Shown: positions 41,717-51,178 of the stretch, piece after piece
Layout: each line of letters opens with the position of its first letter
How positions within the stretch are numbered: position 1 is the stretch's first letter
Origin: Hymenobacter cellulosivorans
GTDB lineage: Bacteria > Bacteroidota > Bacteroidia > Cytophagales > Hymenobacteraceae
Assembly: GCF_022919135.1 (NCBI RefSeq)
Contig: NZ_CP095049.1
Span: forward strand, 5,026,501 to 5,090,500
Reading direction: 5' to 3'
Length of the DNA: 64,000 bases
The notes under the pieces: generated by a model
The model's input: only the letters and a program-made list of their open reading frames with translations
Told to the model about the DNA's origin: nothing
Databases searched by the model: none
Made by a program: the position numbers and the translations under genes

Positions 41717-43614
41717 ATGCAGCTACCGGTGACTGCCTGCGGATAACCAACATCAGCTTTTCCAATATGGCTGCGTATGTGAGTATGAAGGCCGACGCTG
41801 CTGGCAACTGCTACCTTACGGGTGGCTACGTGGGGCGCATCAATTTCGGTAGCCATACGCTTACTAGCGTCGGCAATGGGGATGTGTACGTGGCCAAGCT
41901 CGGGGTCAATGGGCAATGGCAGTGGGCAGCTACCGCCGGCGGGGTTTCCGACGATGGTAGCAGTGCTATTGCTCTCGACCGGCGCGGTAATGCCTACATC
42001 TCCGGCTCCTTTCAAGGCGCTCAAGGTAGCCGCTTCGGTGCCGTGACTCTGTTTCCCCGCAACCCAACCCTGGCTCTCAGCGACGTGTACGTGGCCAAAC
42101 TCGACGCCGCCGGCAACTGGCTGTGGGCCGTGCCGGCCGGCGGCGAGCGGGTCGACTTTAGTATGAAACTGGTGTTAGGCCCCTACGCCACGCCCTACAT
42201 CATCGGCGAATACGAGAGTCCGACCATGGACTTGGGCCCCATCCGGCTGTCTGGCAACCCCAGACCCTTTCCCTCTACCTACGTGGCCCGCATGCATCCC
42301 AACGAGCTGGCCATCCAGGGCGACTCGCTGGTGTGCAACGGTGCCGCCGTGCAGCTGACGGCATCGACGCTGGCCCTGGGCCACTCGATTCGCTACCGCT
42401 GGAACACCGGCGACACCACGGCGACCATCCGCGTGACGCAGCCCGGCCTGTACTCCGTCACGGCGACATTCCAGGGTGGGTATACCCTTACCGAGCAATT
42501 TCGGGTGCGCGGCCTTACGCCCACCCTGCAGCTGACGGGCAATACGGGCGCGCTTTGCCCCAGTACGCCGCGCCAGCTCTCGGCCGTGGCTCCCGGCGCG
42601 CAGGCAGTGCGCTGGAGCACCGGGGCTACGACGGCCACCATCAGCGTCACGGAGCCGGGCATCTACTCGGTCACGGCGACTTTCAGCCCGGCCTGCTCGC
42701 TCACGACCCAGGTAGTGGTAGCCGCCAACCGCGTCGGTATCAGCGGCCGGCAGCAGCTGTGTCCGGGTCAGAGCACCACGCTCACGGCCGCCGCCACCGG
42801 CAGCGCCGTGACGGGCTACCGCTGGAATACCGGGGCCCTCACCCCGGCGCTGCTGGTAGGCCAGGCCGGCACGTATTCCGTCACGGCTACGTTTGCCGAC
42901 GGCTGCACCCAAACGGCCACCCACACGGTGGGGCCGCCCACGGCCAAAGTAGCCTCGGTGAGCGGCGACACGCTGCTGTGCCCTGGCAACAGTCTATTGC
43001 TCAGCGCCATGAATCCCGACGCTATCAGCTATCAGTGGAATACCGGGGCCACTACGCCCACCATCACCGCTACCCAGCCCGGCCTCTACACGGCGCTGCT
43101 GACCTACACCGGCGGCTGCACCAGCCGCGACTCCCTGCGGGTGCTGCCCGCGCCCGTAGCCCCGGCCTTTACCCTGGGCCCCGATACCACCCTGTGCCTG
43201 GAGCGGCCGCTGCTGTTGCGTGCCCCGACGCTGAGTGGTCCCGGCGTTGCCTTCCGGTGGTCGGATGGCAGCCGCGGCCCTACTTTGCTGGTGCAGGATG
43301 CGGGCACGTATTCCCTGCAAGTCAACACGCTCTGCGACACGCGCACGGCCAGCGTCCGGGTGGGCTACACCAGCTGCCTGTTTATTCCCAACGTCATTAC
43401 GCCCAACGACGACCAGCGCAACGACACCTTCGTCATCAAGAACCTGACCCGCGGGGACTGGGCACTGACGCTTTTTAACCGCTGGGGCCGCCAGGTGTAC
43501 CACACCAGCGCCTACCACCACGACTGGGGTGCTGATGCCGCGGCCGGCGTTTACTACTACCTACTCCGGCAGGGCAGCACTGTGTACAAAGGGCATTTGG
43601 AAGTTGTCCGCTAG
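41683..43614 (+). CDS. C-terminal part of the split protein, T9SS type B (gliding motility-associated) domain
   Basis: 643-aa frame beginning at a GTG that is only the first in-frame start after the shift. SBBP-like repeats (about 1-195: GNCYLTGGYVGRINFG, DVYVAKLG) are followed by about four Ig/Kelch-like modules with the pattern YRWNTGDTTATIRVTQPGLYSVTATF, and a CHU_C/T9SS type B sorting domain: FIPNVITPNDDQRNDTFVIKN, LTLFNRWGRQVYHT, YYYLLRQG. Type B substrates are large adhesins or motility-linked proteins. With the first frame this would be a protein of about 925 aa. Confidence 0.8.
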   Translation: MPAARSFIAQLDAATGDCLRITNISFSNMAAYVSMKADAAGNCYLTGGYVGRINFGSHTLTSVGNGDVYVAKLGVNGQWQWAATAGGVSDDGSSAIALDRRGNAYISGSFQGAQGSRFGAVTLFPRNPTLALSDVYVAKLDAAGNWLWAVPAGGERVDFSMKLVLGPYATPYIIGEYESPTMDLGPIRLSGNPRPFPSTYVARMHPNELAIQGDSLVCNGAAVQLTASTLALGHSIRYRWNTGDTTATIRVTQPGLYSVTATFQGGYTLTEQFRVRGLTPTLQLTGNTGALCPSTPRQLSAVAPGAQAVRWSTGATTATISVTEPGIYSVTATFSPACSLTTQVVVAANRVGISGRQQLCPGQSTTLTAAATGSAVTGYRWNTGALTPALLVGQAGTYSVTATFADGCTQTATHTVGPPTAKVASVSGDTLLCPGNSLLLSAMNPDAISYQWNTGATTPTITATQPGLYTALLTYTGGCTSRDSLRVLPAPVAPAFTLGPDTTLCLERPLLLRAPTLSGPGVAFRWSDGSRGPTLLVQDAGTYSLQVNTLCDTRTASVRVGYTSCLFIPNVITPNDDQRNDTFVIKNLTRGDWALTLFNRWGRQVYHTSAYHHDWGADAAAGVYYYLLRQGSTVYKGHLEVVR

Positions 43615-43619
43615 CTGAT

Positions 43620-43769
43620 AAGCCTAGTCGCCGACAACTCTTTACAAGTGCCGGCCAACTGCAATTTTACGGTCAGCACCACCGCCTCAACAAGGCATTT
43701 ACCGAAGTATTTATCGACTACAACCGGGTCGGCAAAGTAAGCGGCGTGGACTTCACTGCTTTACTATAA
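43620..43769 (+). pseudogene. Possible 3' fragment of a lost gene
   Basis: Frame TSAGQLQFYGQHHRLNKAFT then EVFIDYNRVGKVSGVDFTALL ends with TAA at 43767. The composition is convincingly protein-like but there is no start and only about 45 codons. Family unknown. Confidence 0.35.
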
Positions 43770-43920
43770 TCCGGCCCTGGCAGTGCTTGCCCGACACACT
43801 GCTTAGGGAGAATTTTGACTTGTAACGAGCCCGCCACCACTACTTGCGCACAGCGCTTGGCAGCTCCATCAGCCGATTTTCGCTAAAATATTTTAGCAGT
43901 CGTTTTCAACGAATTCCGGC

Positions 43921-43928
43921 TACCTTTA
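43921..43928 (+). promoter_or_regulatory. -7 element of the amylase gene
   Basis: TACCTTTA, 45 nt before ATG 43973; fits the -7 consensus. Confidence 0.4.
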
Positions 43929-43972
43929 GCAGATATTTCTTGCGTAGTTTTTTTCGTTTTTCCCACCTGTTG

Positions 43973-46516
43973 ATGAAACACCTTTTACTACTCTTTTTGC
44001 TGTTTGGGAGCCTGGGTGCCCGGGCCGTGCAGCTCACTTTCCGGGTCGATATGCGGCAGCAGACGGTGGCCGCCAGTGGCGTACACGTGGCCGGCAACTT
44101 CCAGGCCGCTGCCGGTTTCGGGGCCGACTGGAACCCGGCCACCACCCTGCTCACCGACGCCGATAATGACCGGATTTACGAGGTGACGGTGAACGTGCCG
44201 TCGGGTACCTACCTCTACAAGTTCGTGAACGGCAACGCCTGGGCCGGGGCCGAGTTGCCGCCCGCTACCTGCGGCGTGACCGACGGCAGCGGCAACGTGA
44301 ACCGCCAGGCACTGGTAGCCGGTAGCGCCGTGCGCTTGCCCGCTCCCGCTTTCGGCGACTGCAACACCCAGGTGCGCTTCGCCGTGAACATGCGTGGCCA
44401 GACCGTGTCACGCGCCGGGGTGCACGTGGTGGGTAACTTCCAGCCCCTGGCCGGCTACGGCCTGGAGGGCGACGCCACGGCTCTGCCCCTGACCGACGAC
44501 AACGGCGACGGTATCTACGAGGTGCAGATTGCGTTGCCCGGGCCCATTCGGTTTCTGTACCGCTTTGTGAACGGCACCACCCTGGCCGAGGCCGAAACCG
44601 TGCCCGCCGGCTGCGGCACGCCCGACGCCAACGGCACGCTCAACCGGGTATTCGACGCCACAGCGGCCGTGAATACGGCCCCAGCTGTGTGCTTCAGCAC
44701 CTGCCAGACCTGCGCTCCTTCCCTGACCGGCTACGCCACCCACTGGTGGAACGACGCGGTGTTCTACGAAATCTTCGTGCGCAGCTTCTACGACAGCAAC
44801 GGCGACGGGCAGGGCGACTTTGCCGGCCTCACCCAGAAGCTCGACTATCTCAACGACGGCAACCCCGCCACCACCACCGACCTGGGCATCACCGGCATCT
44901 GGCTGATGCCCATGATGGAGTCGCCGAGCTACCACGGCTACGATATCACCAACTACCAGGCCACCGAGCCCGACTACGGTACCATGGCCCAGTTCGAAGC
45001 CTTTCTGGCCGCGGCCCACGCCCGGGGCATCAAGGTTATCATCGACTTGGTGCTCAACCACACTTCCGACCAGCACCCTTGGTTTCAGCAGTCGGCCAGC
45101 GGGGCTACGAATTCCTACCGCGACTGGTACCGGTGGTCGGCCACCAACCCGGGGCTGGGCTGGTACCAGCGCAACGGCAGCTACTACTACGGCTACTTCT
45201 GGAGCGGCATGCCCGATTTGAACTGGCGCAATGCGCAGATGAAAGCCGCCATGTGGGACGCCACCCGTTTCTGGCTGGAAAAAGGCGTGGACGGCTACCG
45301 CCTCGACGCGGTGAAATTCCTGGTCGAAAACGGCACCGTGAACGAAAACACCCCCGAGACGCTGGGCGTGCTGGAGGAGTTTCACGATGTGGTCCGGGCC
45401 GCGAATCCCAACGCCTTCACCGTGGGTGAAGCCTGGTCGAACACCCCAAACGTGGTGCCCTACGTGCTCAACCAGCGCCTCGACGCCTGCTTTGAATTCG
45501 ACCTGGCTACGGCCGTGATTAACAGCCTGACGGCGGGCAACCCGGCCGCCCTGCGCACCCAGCTCGAACTGGTAGACCGCTCCTACCCCAAGCTGCAGTA
45601 CGCCACGATGCTCACCAACCACGACCAGAACCGGGTGCTGGGGCTGCTCGGCGGCAACCAGGCCCTGATGAAGCAGGCCGCTGCCCTTTACCTGACCATG
45701 CCCGGCGTGCCCTTTATTTACTACGGCGAGGAAGTCGGCATGCTCGGTACCGGCGCCGACGAAGAAAAGCGCAAGCCTATGCAGTGGACGGCCGGCACTA
45801 ACGCGGGCTTTACCACTGGCACGCCCTGGCGCAGCCTGAACAGCAACTACCCCCAGTTCAACGTAGCTACCCAGCAGGCCGACCCGGCTTCGCTGCTCAA
45901 CCACTACAAGAAGCTCATCGGCCTGCGCATGACCCATGAAGCCCTGCGCAAAGGCTACGTGCTGCCCGTCACGGCCACGGTCTCGTCGCTATTCGGCTAT
46001 GCCCGGGTGTATAACCAGGAAGCCGTGGTGACAGTGACCAACATGAGCAGCGGTGCGGCCACTACCCCGGTGCTGTCGGTGGGCGTTTCGACGCTGCCGG
46101 CGGGTAGTTACCAGGTCACGGAGCTGCTCTCGGGTCAAACGGCCGGCACCGTCGCGCTCAACGCCCAGGGCGGCGTTAGTGGCTGGTCGCCGGGCTTGGG
46201 TTTGTTGGCAGCCAATCAAACCTGGCTTTTGCGCCTTGCGCCCACCCAGCCCCTGGCCACGACCGGCGCCCAGGCCCGCTTTGTGCCCCAGCTGTATCCT
46301 AACCCTGCTGCCCACCAGGTGAGTGTGGAGCTGAGCCAACCGGCCGCCGAGGCCCGCGTGCAGGTGTACGATTTGCAGGGCCGCCTGCTGCACAGCACGT
46401 CGTTTTCGGGCCGCCGCACTACCTTGAACACCAGCGCCTGGGCCGAGGGCGTGTACTTTCTGCGGGTGCAGGCCGGAGCCAGCTTTTCCACCCAGCGCCT
46501 GCTGATTGCCCACTAA
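43973..46516 (+). CDS. Secreted GH13 alpha-amylase with two N-terminal starch-binding-like domains and T9SS signal
   Basis: 847-aa extracellular glycosidase acting on alpha-glucans. Signal peptide MKHLLLLFLLFGSLGARA; two beta-sandwich CBM20/48-like modules at about 18-120 and 122-228 (VQLTFRVDMRQQTVAASGVHVAGNF and its repeat); GH13 barrel at about 245-710 with FYEIFVRSFYDSNGDGQGD, IDLVLNH, nucleophile Asp445 in GYRLDAVKF, acid/base Glu486 in VGEAW and Asp551 in TNHDQN; C-terminal T9SS domain (LYPNPAAHQVSVELS, VYFLRVQAG). ATG 43973 starts the signal peptide; the longer frame runs through the promoter. Convergent with the GH85-like gene. Confidence 0.92.
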   Translation: MKHLLLLFLLFGSLGARAVQLTFRVDMRQQTVAASGVHVAGNFQAAAGFGADWNPATTLLTDADNDRIYEVTVNVPSGTYLYKFVNGNAWAGAELPPATCGVTDGSGNVNRQALVAGSAVRLPAPAFGDCNTQVRFAVNMRGQTVSRAGVHVVGNFQPLAGYGLEGDATALPLTDDNGDGIYEVQIALPGPIRFLYRFVNGTTLAEAETVPAGCGTPDANGTLNRVFDATAAVNTAPAVCFSTCQTCAPSLTGYATHWWNDAVFYEIFVRSFYDSNGDGQGDFAGLTQKLDYLNDGNPATTTDLGITGIWLMPMMESPSYHGYDITNYQATEPDYGTMAQFEAFLAAAHARGIKVIIDLVLNHTSDQHPWFQQSASGATNSYRDWYRWSATNPGLGWYQRNGSYYYGYFWSGMPDLNWRNAQMKAAMWDATRFWLEKGVDGYRLDAVKFLVENGTVNENTPETLGVLEEFHDVVRAANPNAFTVGEAWSNTPNVVPYVLNQRLDACFEFDLATAVINSLTAGNPAALRTQLELVDRSYPKLQYATMLTNHDQNRVLGLLGGNQALMKQAAALYLTMPGVPFIYYGEEVGMLGTGADEEKRKPMQWTAGTNAGFTTGTPWRSLNSNYPQFNVATQQADPASLLNHYKKLIGLRMTHEALRKGYVLPVTATVSSLFGYARVYNQEAVVTVTNMSSGAATTPVLSVGVSTLPAGSYQVTELLSGQTAGTVALNAQGGVSGWSPGLGLLAANQTWLLRLAPTQPLATTGAQARFVPQLYPNPAAHQVSVELSQPAAEARVQVYDLQGRLLHSTSFSGRRTTLNTSAWAEGVYFLRVQAGASFSTQRLLIAH

Positions 46517-46552
46517 CCTGCAAGGTCAAAAGCTAAGCCCTTACACCCCGAA

Positions 46553-46593
46553 CACAACAAGGCCCGTCGCTGCTCTAGCGCCGGGCCTTGTTG
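46553..46593. terminator. Bidirectional terminator hairpin
   Basis: 13-bp perfect arms (ACAACAAGGCCCG and complement) around a 15-nt loop between convergent genes. Confidence 0.75.
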
Positions 46594-46617
46594 TTAGTCA
46601 TATTGATACCCGGTTTG

Positions 46618-49548
46618 CTACTGCTTGAGCAGCTTCGTGGTGGCGGTGCCCGCGCCGGTGCTGACGCGCACTACGTACAGGCCTGCCGCCTGAGGCACGG
46701 GCACTGTCAGGCGCTGGGCCGCGCTGCCCGGCCGCACCTGCTGCTGCCACACCACCGCGCCCAGCAGGTTTACCAGCTGTACCACTGTCGGCTGTCCTTG
46801 CGCCCCGCGGATTTCCACTTCGGCCTGATTGCCCAGCACGGGGTTGACCACGGCTACTACGGCCAGGGACGCCGGAGTCCGGCCGCGCTGGGTGCTTGTC
46901 ACGACGCAGGCTGCTGGCACGTCGCTCGACCAATCAGCCGGCGTCATGTTGACCAGGGCGCCCTGGTGGCCATGGCCGCTCTGGTCGACGGTGACCAGGC
47001 CGCTGCCTTCGTTGAAAGTCCAGTAAGCTTCCAGGCCTGCCGCGTTGGTGGGCACACCGCACTGGTTGGCTTGAATTTCAGCCGGCGTCAGCGCCCGGGT
47101 CCACACCCGCACCTCATCAAGGGTGCCGTTGAGGACCCGGCTGTTGTCGAAGTTGCGCCCCAGGAAGAAGTTGCTGTTGGCCACGAAGGAGCCCGTCACG
47201 TTGAGCGAGGCGTTGAGCTGCCCGTTGAGGTAGAGGCGCATTACGCTGCCGTCGAAGGTGGCGGCCACGTGGTACCAGGTGCCGGCACTGAGGCTGGTGG
47301 GCGAGTTGACCTTGCGGCTAGTCCCGTTTACCTGCATTACGAACTGCAGGCGGTTGGCGGCCAGCCCCGCGTCGCCGAGGCGGACCAGGGCCGTATTGGC
47401 GCCGTCTTCCATGCCCATCACGCTGGAAATAAACGGGGAGCTGGCTTTAAACCCATTGGGCTTGAGCCAGCACTCCATGCTCAGCGCCGAGCCGGTCAGG
47501 TTGATAGGGCCTGCATCCACGTACTTGGTGGCCCCGTCGAAGGTCAGGCTGGTGTTGCCGCCGGAGCTGCCGGGCGCCACCACGGTGATGTAGCCGGTGC
47601 GGAGTAGGGAGTCGCGGCCAGCGGCGTTGGTGGCCCGCAGCTTCACGCTGTAGGTGCCGGGCGCGGCGTACTGCACCACCGGAAATACGGCGCTGCTGGT
47701 GGCCGGCGTGCCGCCCTCAAACGTCCACTGGTAGCTGCTGGCGTTGGTCGAGGCGTTGGAAAACGTGACGGGTTGGCCCGGCACGACCACCGTAGCACTG
47801 GCCGAGAAGCCAACTGTGGGCTTGGCCGCTACGGCGGTCCCGGTGTAGAGCTTGAGCCGGCCCAGGTTGAGCCGGTAGTTGGCCACTGCCGCCGCGGCCG
47901 TAGCCTGCACCCCGATGACGGCCAGCTCCCGCCCGGCGTAGTTGCCCAGGCTAATAGTGCGCGTGGTCCAGAGCGTATCCGGGGCCGAGCCCAGGTCGAA
48001 AGAAGCGGGGTTGGTCAGGTCGTCTGTGAAATAGAGCAGCAGGCGGGCGTTGGCGGCTCCGGCGGCAGGCGTTTTGAAGGTCACGTCCAGGGTGGTGGGC
48101 GTGGCAGCGGGCAGGCTCAGCTTGGTTTGAAACAGCTTCACGGTAGCGCTGCTTCCGCTGCCGCTCAGACTGCCCTGCAGCTTCACGGAAGTACCCGCGT
48201 AGTAGGCCCGGCTGAAGTCGTAGCCCACGGTGATGGGGGCGGTGCCGGTTTTGTTCCACTGCCAGCTCGGCAGCAGGCTTTGCTTGCCCATGTCGGTCCA
48301 GCCCTTCACCAGCTGCTCGCCGTTGTTGGCGAAAATCTTGCCCTGGCCCACCGAAAAGTAGGTTTCAAACGGCAGCGTATTAACCACGCTGCGCACCGGC
48401 ACGTAGCTGCCAAAACCCTTCCAGCCGGTAGCATCCTCGGTGGTTACGTCCAGGTCGTTGCCGGCAAAGAGGCGCTGCTCGGTTTGGTAGAAGCCCGCGT
48501 AGTCGGCCGCCGAGCTATTGAAGGAATTGAAGCCGCCGTTGTAGGTCAGGTTGGTGGCAAACAAACCCAGCGACAACAGGGGCTTGGTCAGGTCGCCGCC
48601 GGTGAAGTAGTTGTTGATCCAGTCGGGGCGGGTAAACAGGGCCTGGGGGTTGCGGTTGGGCCAGAGGTCGGCGCCCATGTACACGTCGAACGGGCTGCGG
48701 CCCAGGGCCGTGGCCGTGGTTACCGAGGTATTGATATTGGTAGCCCCGCTCCAGAAGTAGTTGGTAAACATAGCGTCGCTGACGCGGGCCGCGCCGTCCT
48801 GAAGCAGGAGCTGGTTGTTGGCGTTCAGCGCGTTCTGGTAGGAAACGGTGCCGCTGGGCAGCATGGCGTCGTACCAGTGAATTTCCATGCCCGCGGGCCG
48901 GAGCTGCTGCAGGCGCTTGAGCAGGTTGCGCAGCTCGGTGGCCGTAGCCGCGGGCACCGTCGATTCCTGGTTGAAAAACCACCCGTCGAAGCCGTAGTAG
49001 TTGGCCACTTCCACCAGCTTCTGGGCGGCGGTGTACTCGCCGCTGGCGTCCTTCTGGATCAATAGGTTCACGTCGGCGGCCGAGCTGAAGACTGAGCCGA
49101 TGACTTTCACGCCGTTGCGGTGGGCAGCCTCCACCCAGGGCCGGGTTGGCAGCGCCACGGGCCCGTCGAACCAGGTCAGCACGTCGATGTACTGCCAGTG
49201 GGTGAAGTTGTAGAGGTTGAAGCGGTTCTGCTCGTTGAGGTAGCCCGCAAAGCCCGTCATACCGTCGGGAATGTAGTTGACCTTGTGGCTGAAGCTCTGA
49301 TTGGGGTTGAGCTGGGTGGCTAGCGTGTTCTGCCGTGGGGCCAGGGCCACCCGACTTACATTCTCGGGCACGGCCGTAGGCCCAGTGGGCGTCCAGGCCA
49401 GCAGCTGGGCTACCGAAAGCTTGGTGTACTGGGCGGCGGGTTCCAGTTGGGCCAAGGCCGGGCCGGCGCTGCTCAGCAGCAAAAGCCACAGCCAGCCCAG
49501 GCGGCGCAGCACATTGGGTAAAGCAAAACGAGCGTAGCGTAGCAGCAT
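46618..49548 (-). CDS. Secreted GH85-like endo-beta-N-acetylglucosaminidase with PKD, LamG and T9SS domains
   Basis: 976-aa extracellular enzyme. Signal peptide LLRYARFALPN..WLWLLLLSSAGPALA; GH85 catalytic domain at about 40-440 (NYIPDGMTGFAGYLNEQNRFNLYNFTHWQYIDVLTWFDG, KVIGSVF, and catalytic GFDGWFFNQES with Asn193 and Glu195 of the N-x-E pair). A beta-sandwich (about 450-590), a PKD domain (about 600-690), a LamG/concanavalin-like domain (about 700-870) and a T9SS sorting domain follow. GH85 enzymes cleave the chitobiose core of N-glycans. ATG 49548 gives the signal peptide. Probably releases glycans for uptake. Confidence 0.9.
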   Translation of the reverse strand: MLLRYARFALPNVLRRLGWLWLLLLSSAGPALAQLEPAAQYTKLSVAQLLAWTPTGPTAVPENVSRVALAPRQNTLATQLNPNQSFSHKVNYIPDGMTGFAGYLNEQNRFNLYNFTHWQYIDVLTWFDGPVALPTRPWVEAAHRNGVKVIGSVFSSAADVNLLIQKDASGEYTAAQKLVEVANYYGFDGWFFNQESTVPAATATELRNLLKRLQQLRPAGMEIHWYDAMLPSGTVSYQNALNANNQLLLQDGAARVSDAMFTNYFWSGATNINTSVTTATALGRSPFDVYMGADLWPNRNPQALFTRPDWINNYFTGGDLTKPLLSLGLFATNLTYNGGFNSFNSSAADYAGFYQTEQRLFAGNDLDVTTEDATGWKGFGSYVPVRSVVNTLPFETYFSVGQGKIFANNGEQLVKGWTDMGKQSLLPSWQWNKTGTAPITVGYDFSRAYYAGTSVKLQGSLSGSGSSATVKLFQTKLSLPAATPTTLDVTFKTPAAGAANARLLLYFTDDLTNPASFDLGSAPDTLWTTRTISLGNYAGRELAVIGVQATAAAAVANYRLNLGRLKLYTGTAVAAKPTVGFSASATVVVPGQPVTFSNASTNASSYQWTFEGGTPATSSAVFPVVQYAAPGTYSVKLRATNAAGRDSLLRTGYITVVAPGSSGGNTSLTFDGATKYVDAGPINLTGSALSMECWLKPNGFKASSPFISSVMGMEDGANTALVRLGDAGLAANRLQFVMQVNGTSRKVNSPTSLSAGTWYHVAATFDGSVMRLYLNGQLNASLNVTGSFVANSNFFLGRNFDNSRVLNGTLDEVRVWTRALTPAEIQANQCGVPTNAAGLEAYWTFNEGSGLVTVDQSGHGHQGALVNMTPADWSSDVPAACVVTSTQRGRTPASLAVVAVVNPVLGNQAEVEIRGAQGQPTVVQLVNLLGAVVWQQQVRPGSAAQRLTVPVPQAAGLYVVRVSTGAGTATTKLLKQ

Positions 49549-49663
49549 CACACTTAGGGGTTTAGTAGAAAATAAATTCACTCGCCGGTCAAGGTACAAC
49601 TGAATTCGGATTCTGCTATATCCTTTTAGCACCTAGCATTGGTAAAGCCCGTACAGCGCCCCT

Positions 49664-49826
49664 TGTCCTTGCGGGGCGGGAGCCGTGGCCATCCGTCCTC
49701 TGAAATGTGCGAAGCTCTCTAAGGTGAAAAGCCCTTTCCTACTGCGGGCAGGAAAGGGCTTTTTGATAAAAGAGCGTTTGTCACCAGCAGAAGACGGATG
49801 GCCACGGCTCCCGCCTCGCAAGGACA
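49664..49826. repeat. Composite nested hairpin, element B
   Basis: Outer arms 49664-49702 and 49788-49826 pair over about 36 of 39 positions (GTCCTTGCGGGGCGGGAGCC and onward). The nested inner hairpin 49727-49740 with 49750-49763 (AAAAGCCCTTTCCT) is a terminator-like stem. Flanking CACATTCGCACAGTATGAATTAAC resembles the tail of element A. Located between divergently transcribed ends. Confidence 0.75.
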
Positions 49827-49950
49827 CAGTTTTTCTTTTCTCACATTCCTCCACCTCAGCACATTCGCACAGTATGAATTAACCTAAACCCCACCCCGCG
49901 CCGAGCGTTAGAACAGGCTTACCTATCTGATCTGCTAATCTGCCTCCACT

Positions 49951-50931
49951 ATGAAAACTTCCTCTCTCCACGGTGCCGTCGTGGTTATTACCGGCGCCAG
50001 CAGCGGCATTGGCCGCGCCACGGCCCTTACCTTTGCCCGCCACGGCGCCAAGCTGATTTTGGCCGCCCGCCGCTCCGACGTGTTGGTCGACGTCGCCACC
50101 GAGTGCGAGCGGCTGGGTAGCTCGGTGCTGGCCATCCCCACCGACGTTACCGACGCCCAAGCCGTGGCCCGCCTGGCCCGGACCGCCCAGCACTTCGGCG
50201 GCATTGATATCTGGGTCAACAACGCCGGCAGCGGGGCTGTAGGCCGCTTCGAGGAAGTGCCGCTGGCCGCCCACGAGCAGGTTATCAAGCTCAACCTGCT
50301 GGGTTACCTCTACGGGGCCCACGCTGTGCTGCCCTACTTCCGGGAGCAGGGCCACGGCACGCTTATCAACGTTATATCCCTAGGGGCCTGGCTGCCCGAG
50401 CCCTACACGGCCTCCTACAGCGCCAGCAAATACGGGGCCCGGGGCCTGATGGACACGCTGCGGGCCGAGCTCAGCAACGAGCCCGCTATCCACGTCTGCG
50501 ACGTGCACCCGTCCTACATCGACACGCCTGGCTTCCAGCACGGGGCCAACTACATGGGCAAGGTCATTAAGCCCGCCCCGCCGGTGTTTCCCGCCCAGAA
50601 AGTAGCCGATACCATCGTGGCCGTAGCGTGCCGTCCGCGGCCCACGACGATGGTGGGCTGGCCGGCTCCGGTGCTGCGCTGGTCGTATGCCCTGGCTCCG
50701 GGGCTGATGGGGCGGGCCAGCCGCCGCCTGTTCGACACGTATTTCCAGCAGGCCCGCCCCGCTCCCGTCGGCGAAAACAGCCTGTTTGCCCCCAACCCCG
50801 CCCCGCACGGCACCGATACCTCCGGCGGCTGGCGCCAGCCTACCAAGCCCCGCAACGGACAGTGGCTGGGAGTCGCCCTGGCTGCCGGCCTAGCCGCGGG
50901 GTTGCTGCTCTGGCCCCGCAAAACCCATTAG
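49951..50931 (+). CDS. SDR-family oxidoreductase with C-terminal membrane anchor
   Basis: 326-aa protein. TGASSGIGRATALTFARHGAKL (cofactor-binding), IWVNNAG, catalytic Ser in VISLGA, YSASK (YxxxK). The substrate region and GWPAPVLRWSYALAPGLMGRASRR follow the short-chain dehydrogenase type related to YqjQ/DltE. The last about 20 residues (GVALAAGLAAGLLLWPRK) form a membrane segment, so the enzyme is probably tethered to the inner membrane. The product of the reaction is unknown. Confidence 0.9.
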   Translation: MKTSSLHGAVVVITGASSGIGRATALTFARHGAKLILAARRSDVLVDVATECERLGSSVLAIPTDVTDAQAVARLARTAQHFGGIDIWVNNAGSGAVGRFEEVPLAAHEQVIKLNLLGYLYGAHAVLPYFREQGHGTLINVISLGAWLPEPYTASYSASKYGARGLMDTLRAELSNEPAIHVCDVHPSYIDTPGFQHGANYMGKVIKPAPPVFPAQKVADTIVAVACRPRPTTMVGWPAPVLRWSYALAPGLMGRASRRLFDTYFQQARPAPVGENSLFAPNPAPHGTDTSGGWRQPTKPRNGQWLGVALAAGLAAGLLLWPRKTH

Positions 50932-50976
50932 TCAGCTTGGTAGCCAGGCAAAGGCTCCTGCATTCCAAACTGCGCC

Positions 50977-51153
50977 ATTTCGGCTGTTATGCTGAGCTTT
51001 GCGAAGGACCTTCCTTACCTACCCCACCGCCGCTGATACCATTGTGAAAAAGCCCTTTCCTACCCGCAGTAGGAAAGGGCTTTTGTGTGTTGAATAAAAG
51101 GTGTCACTTGGGTGGGGAAGATCCTTTGCAAAGCTCAGCATGACAGCCGAAAT
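50977..51153. repeat. Composite nested hairpin, element C
   Basis: Outer arms 50977-51013 and 51117-51153 are about 90 percent complementary over 37 nt (ATTTCGGCTG...); a perfect inner hairpin 51048-51063 with 51069-51084 (AAAAGCCCTTTCCTAC) with A and T runs acts as terminator for the convergent genes. Confidence 0.8.
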
Positions 51154-51178
51154 AACTAGCACCCAACAAAACCGGCTC

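Noticed and set aside
44408..45937. 509-residue open frame antisense to the amylase gene
   Set aside because: Antisense of the conserved GH13 domain; composition rich in Val, Gly and Arg as expected for a mirror frame.
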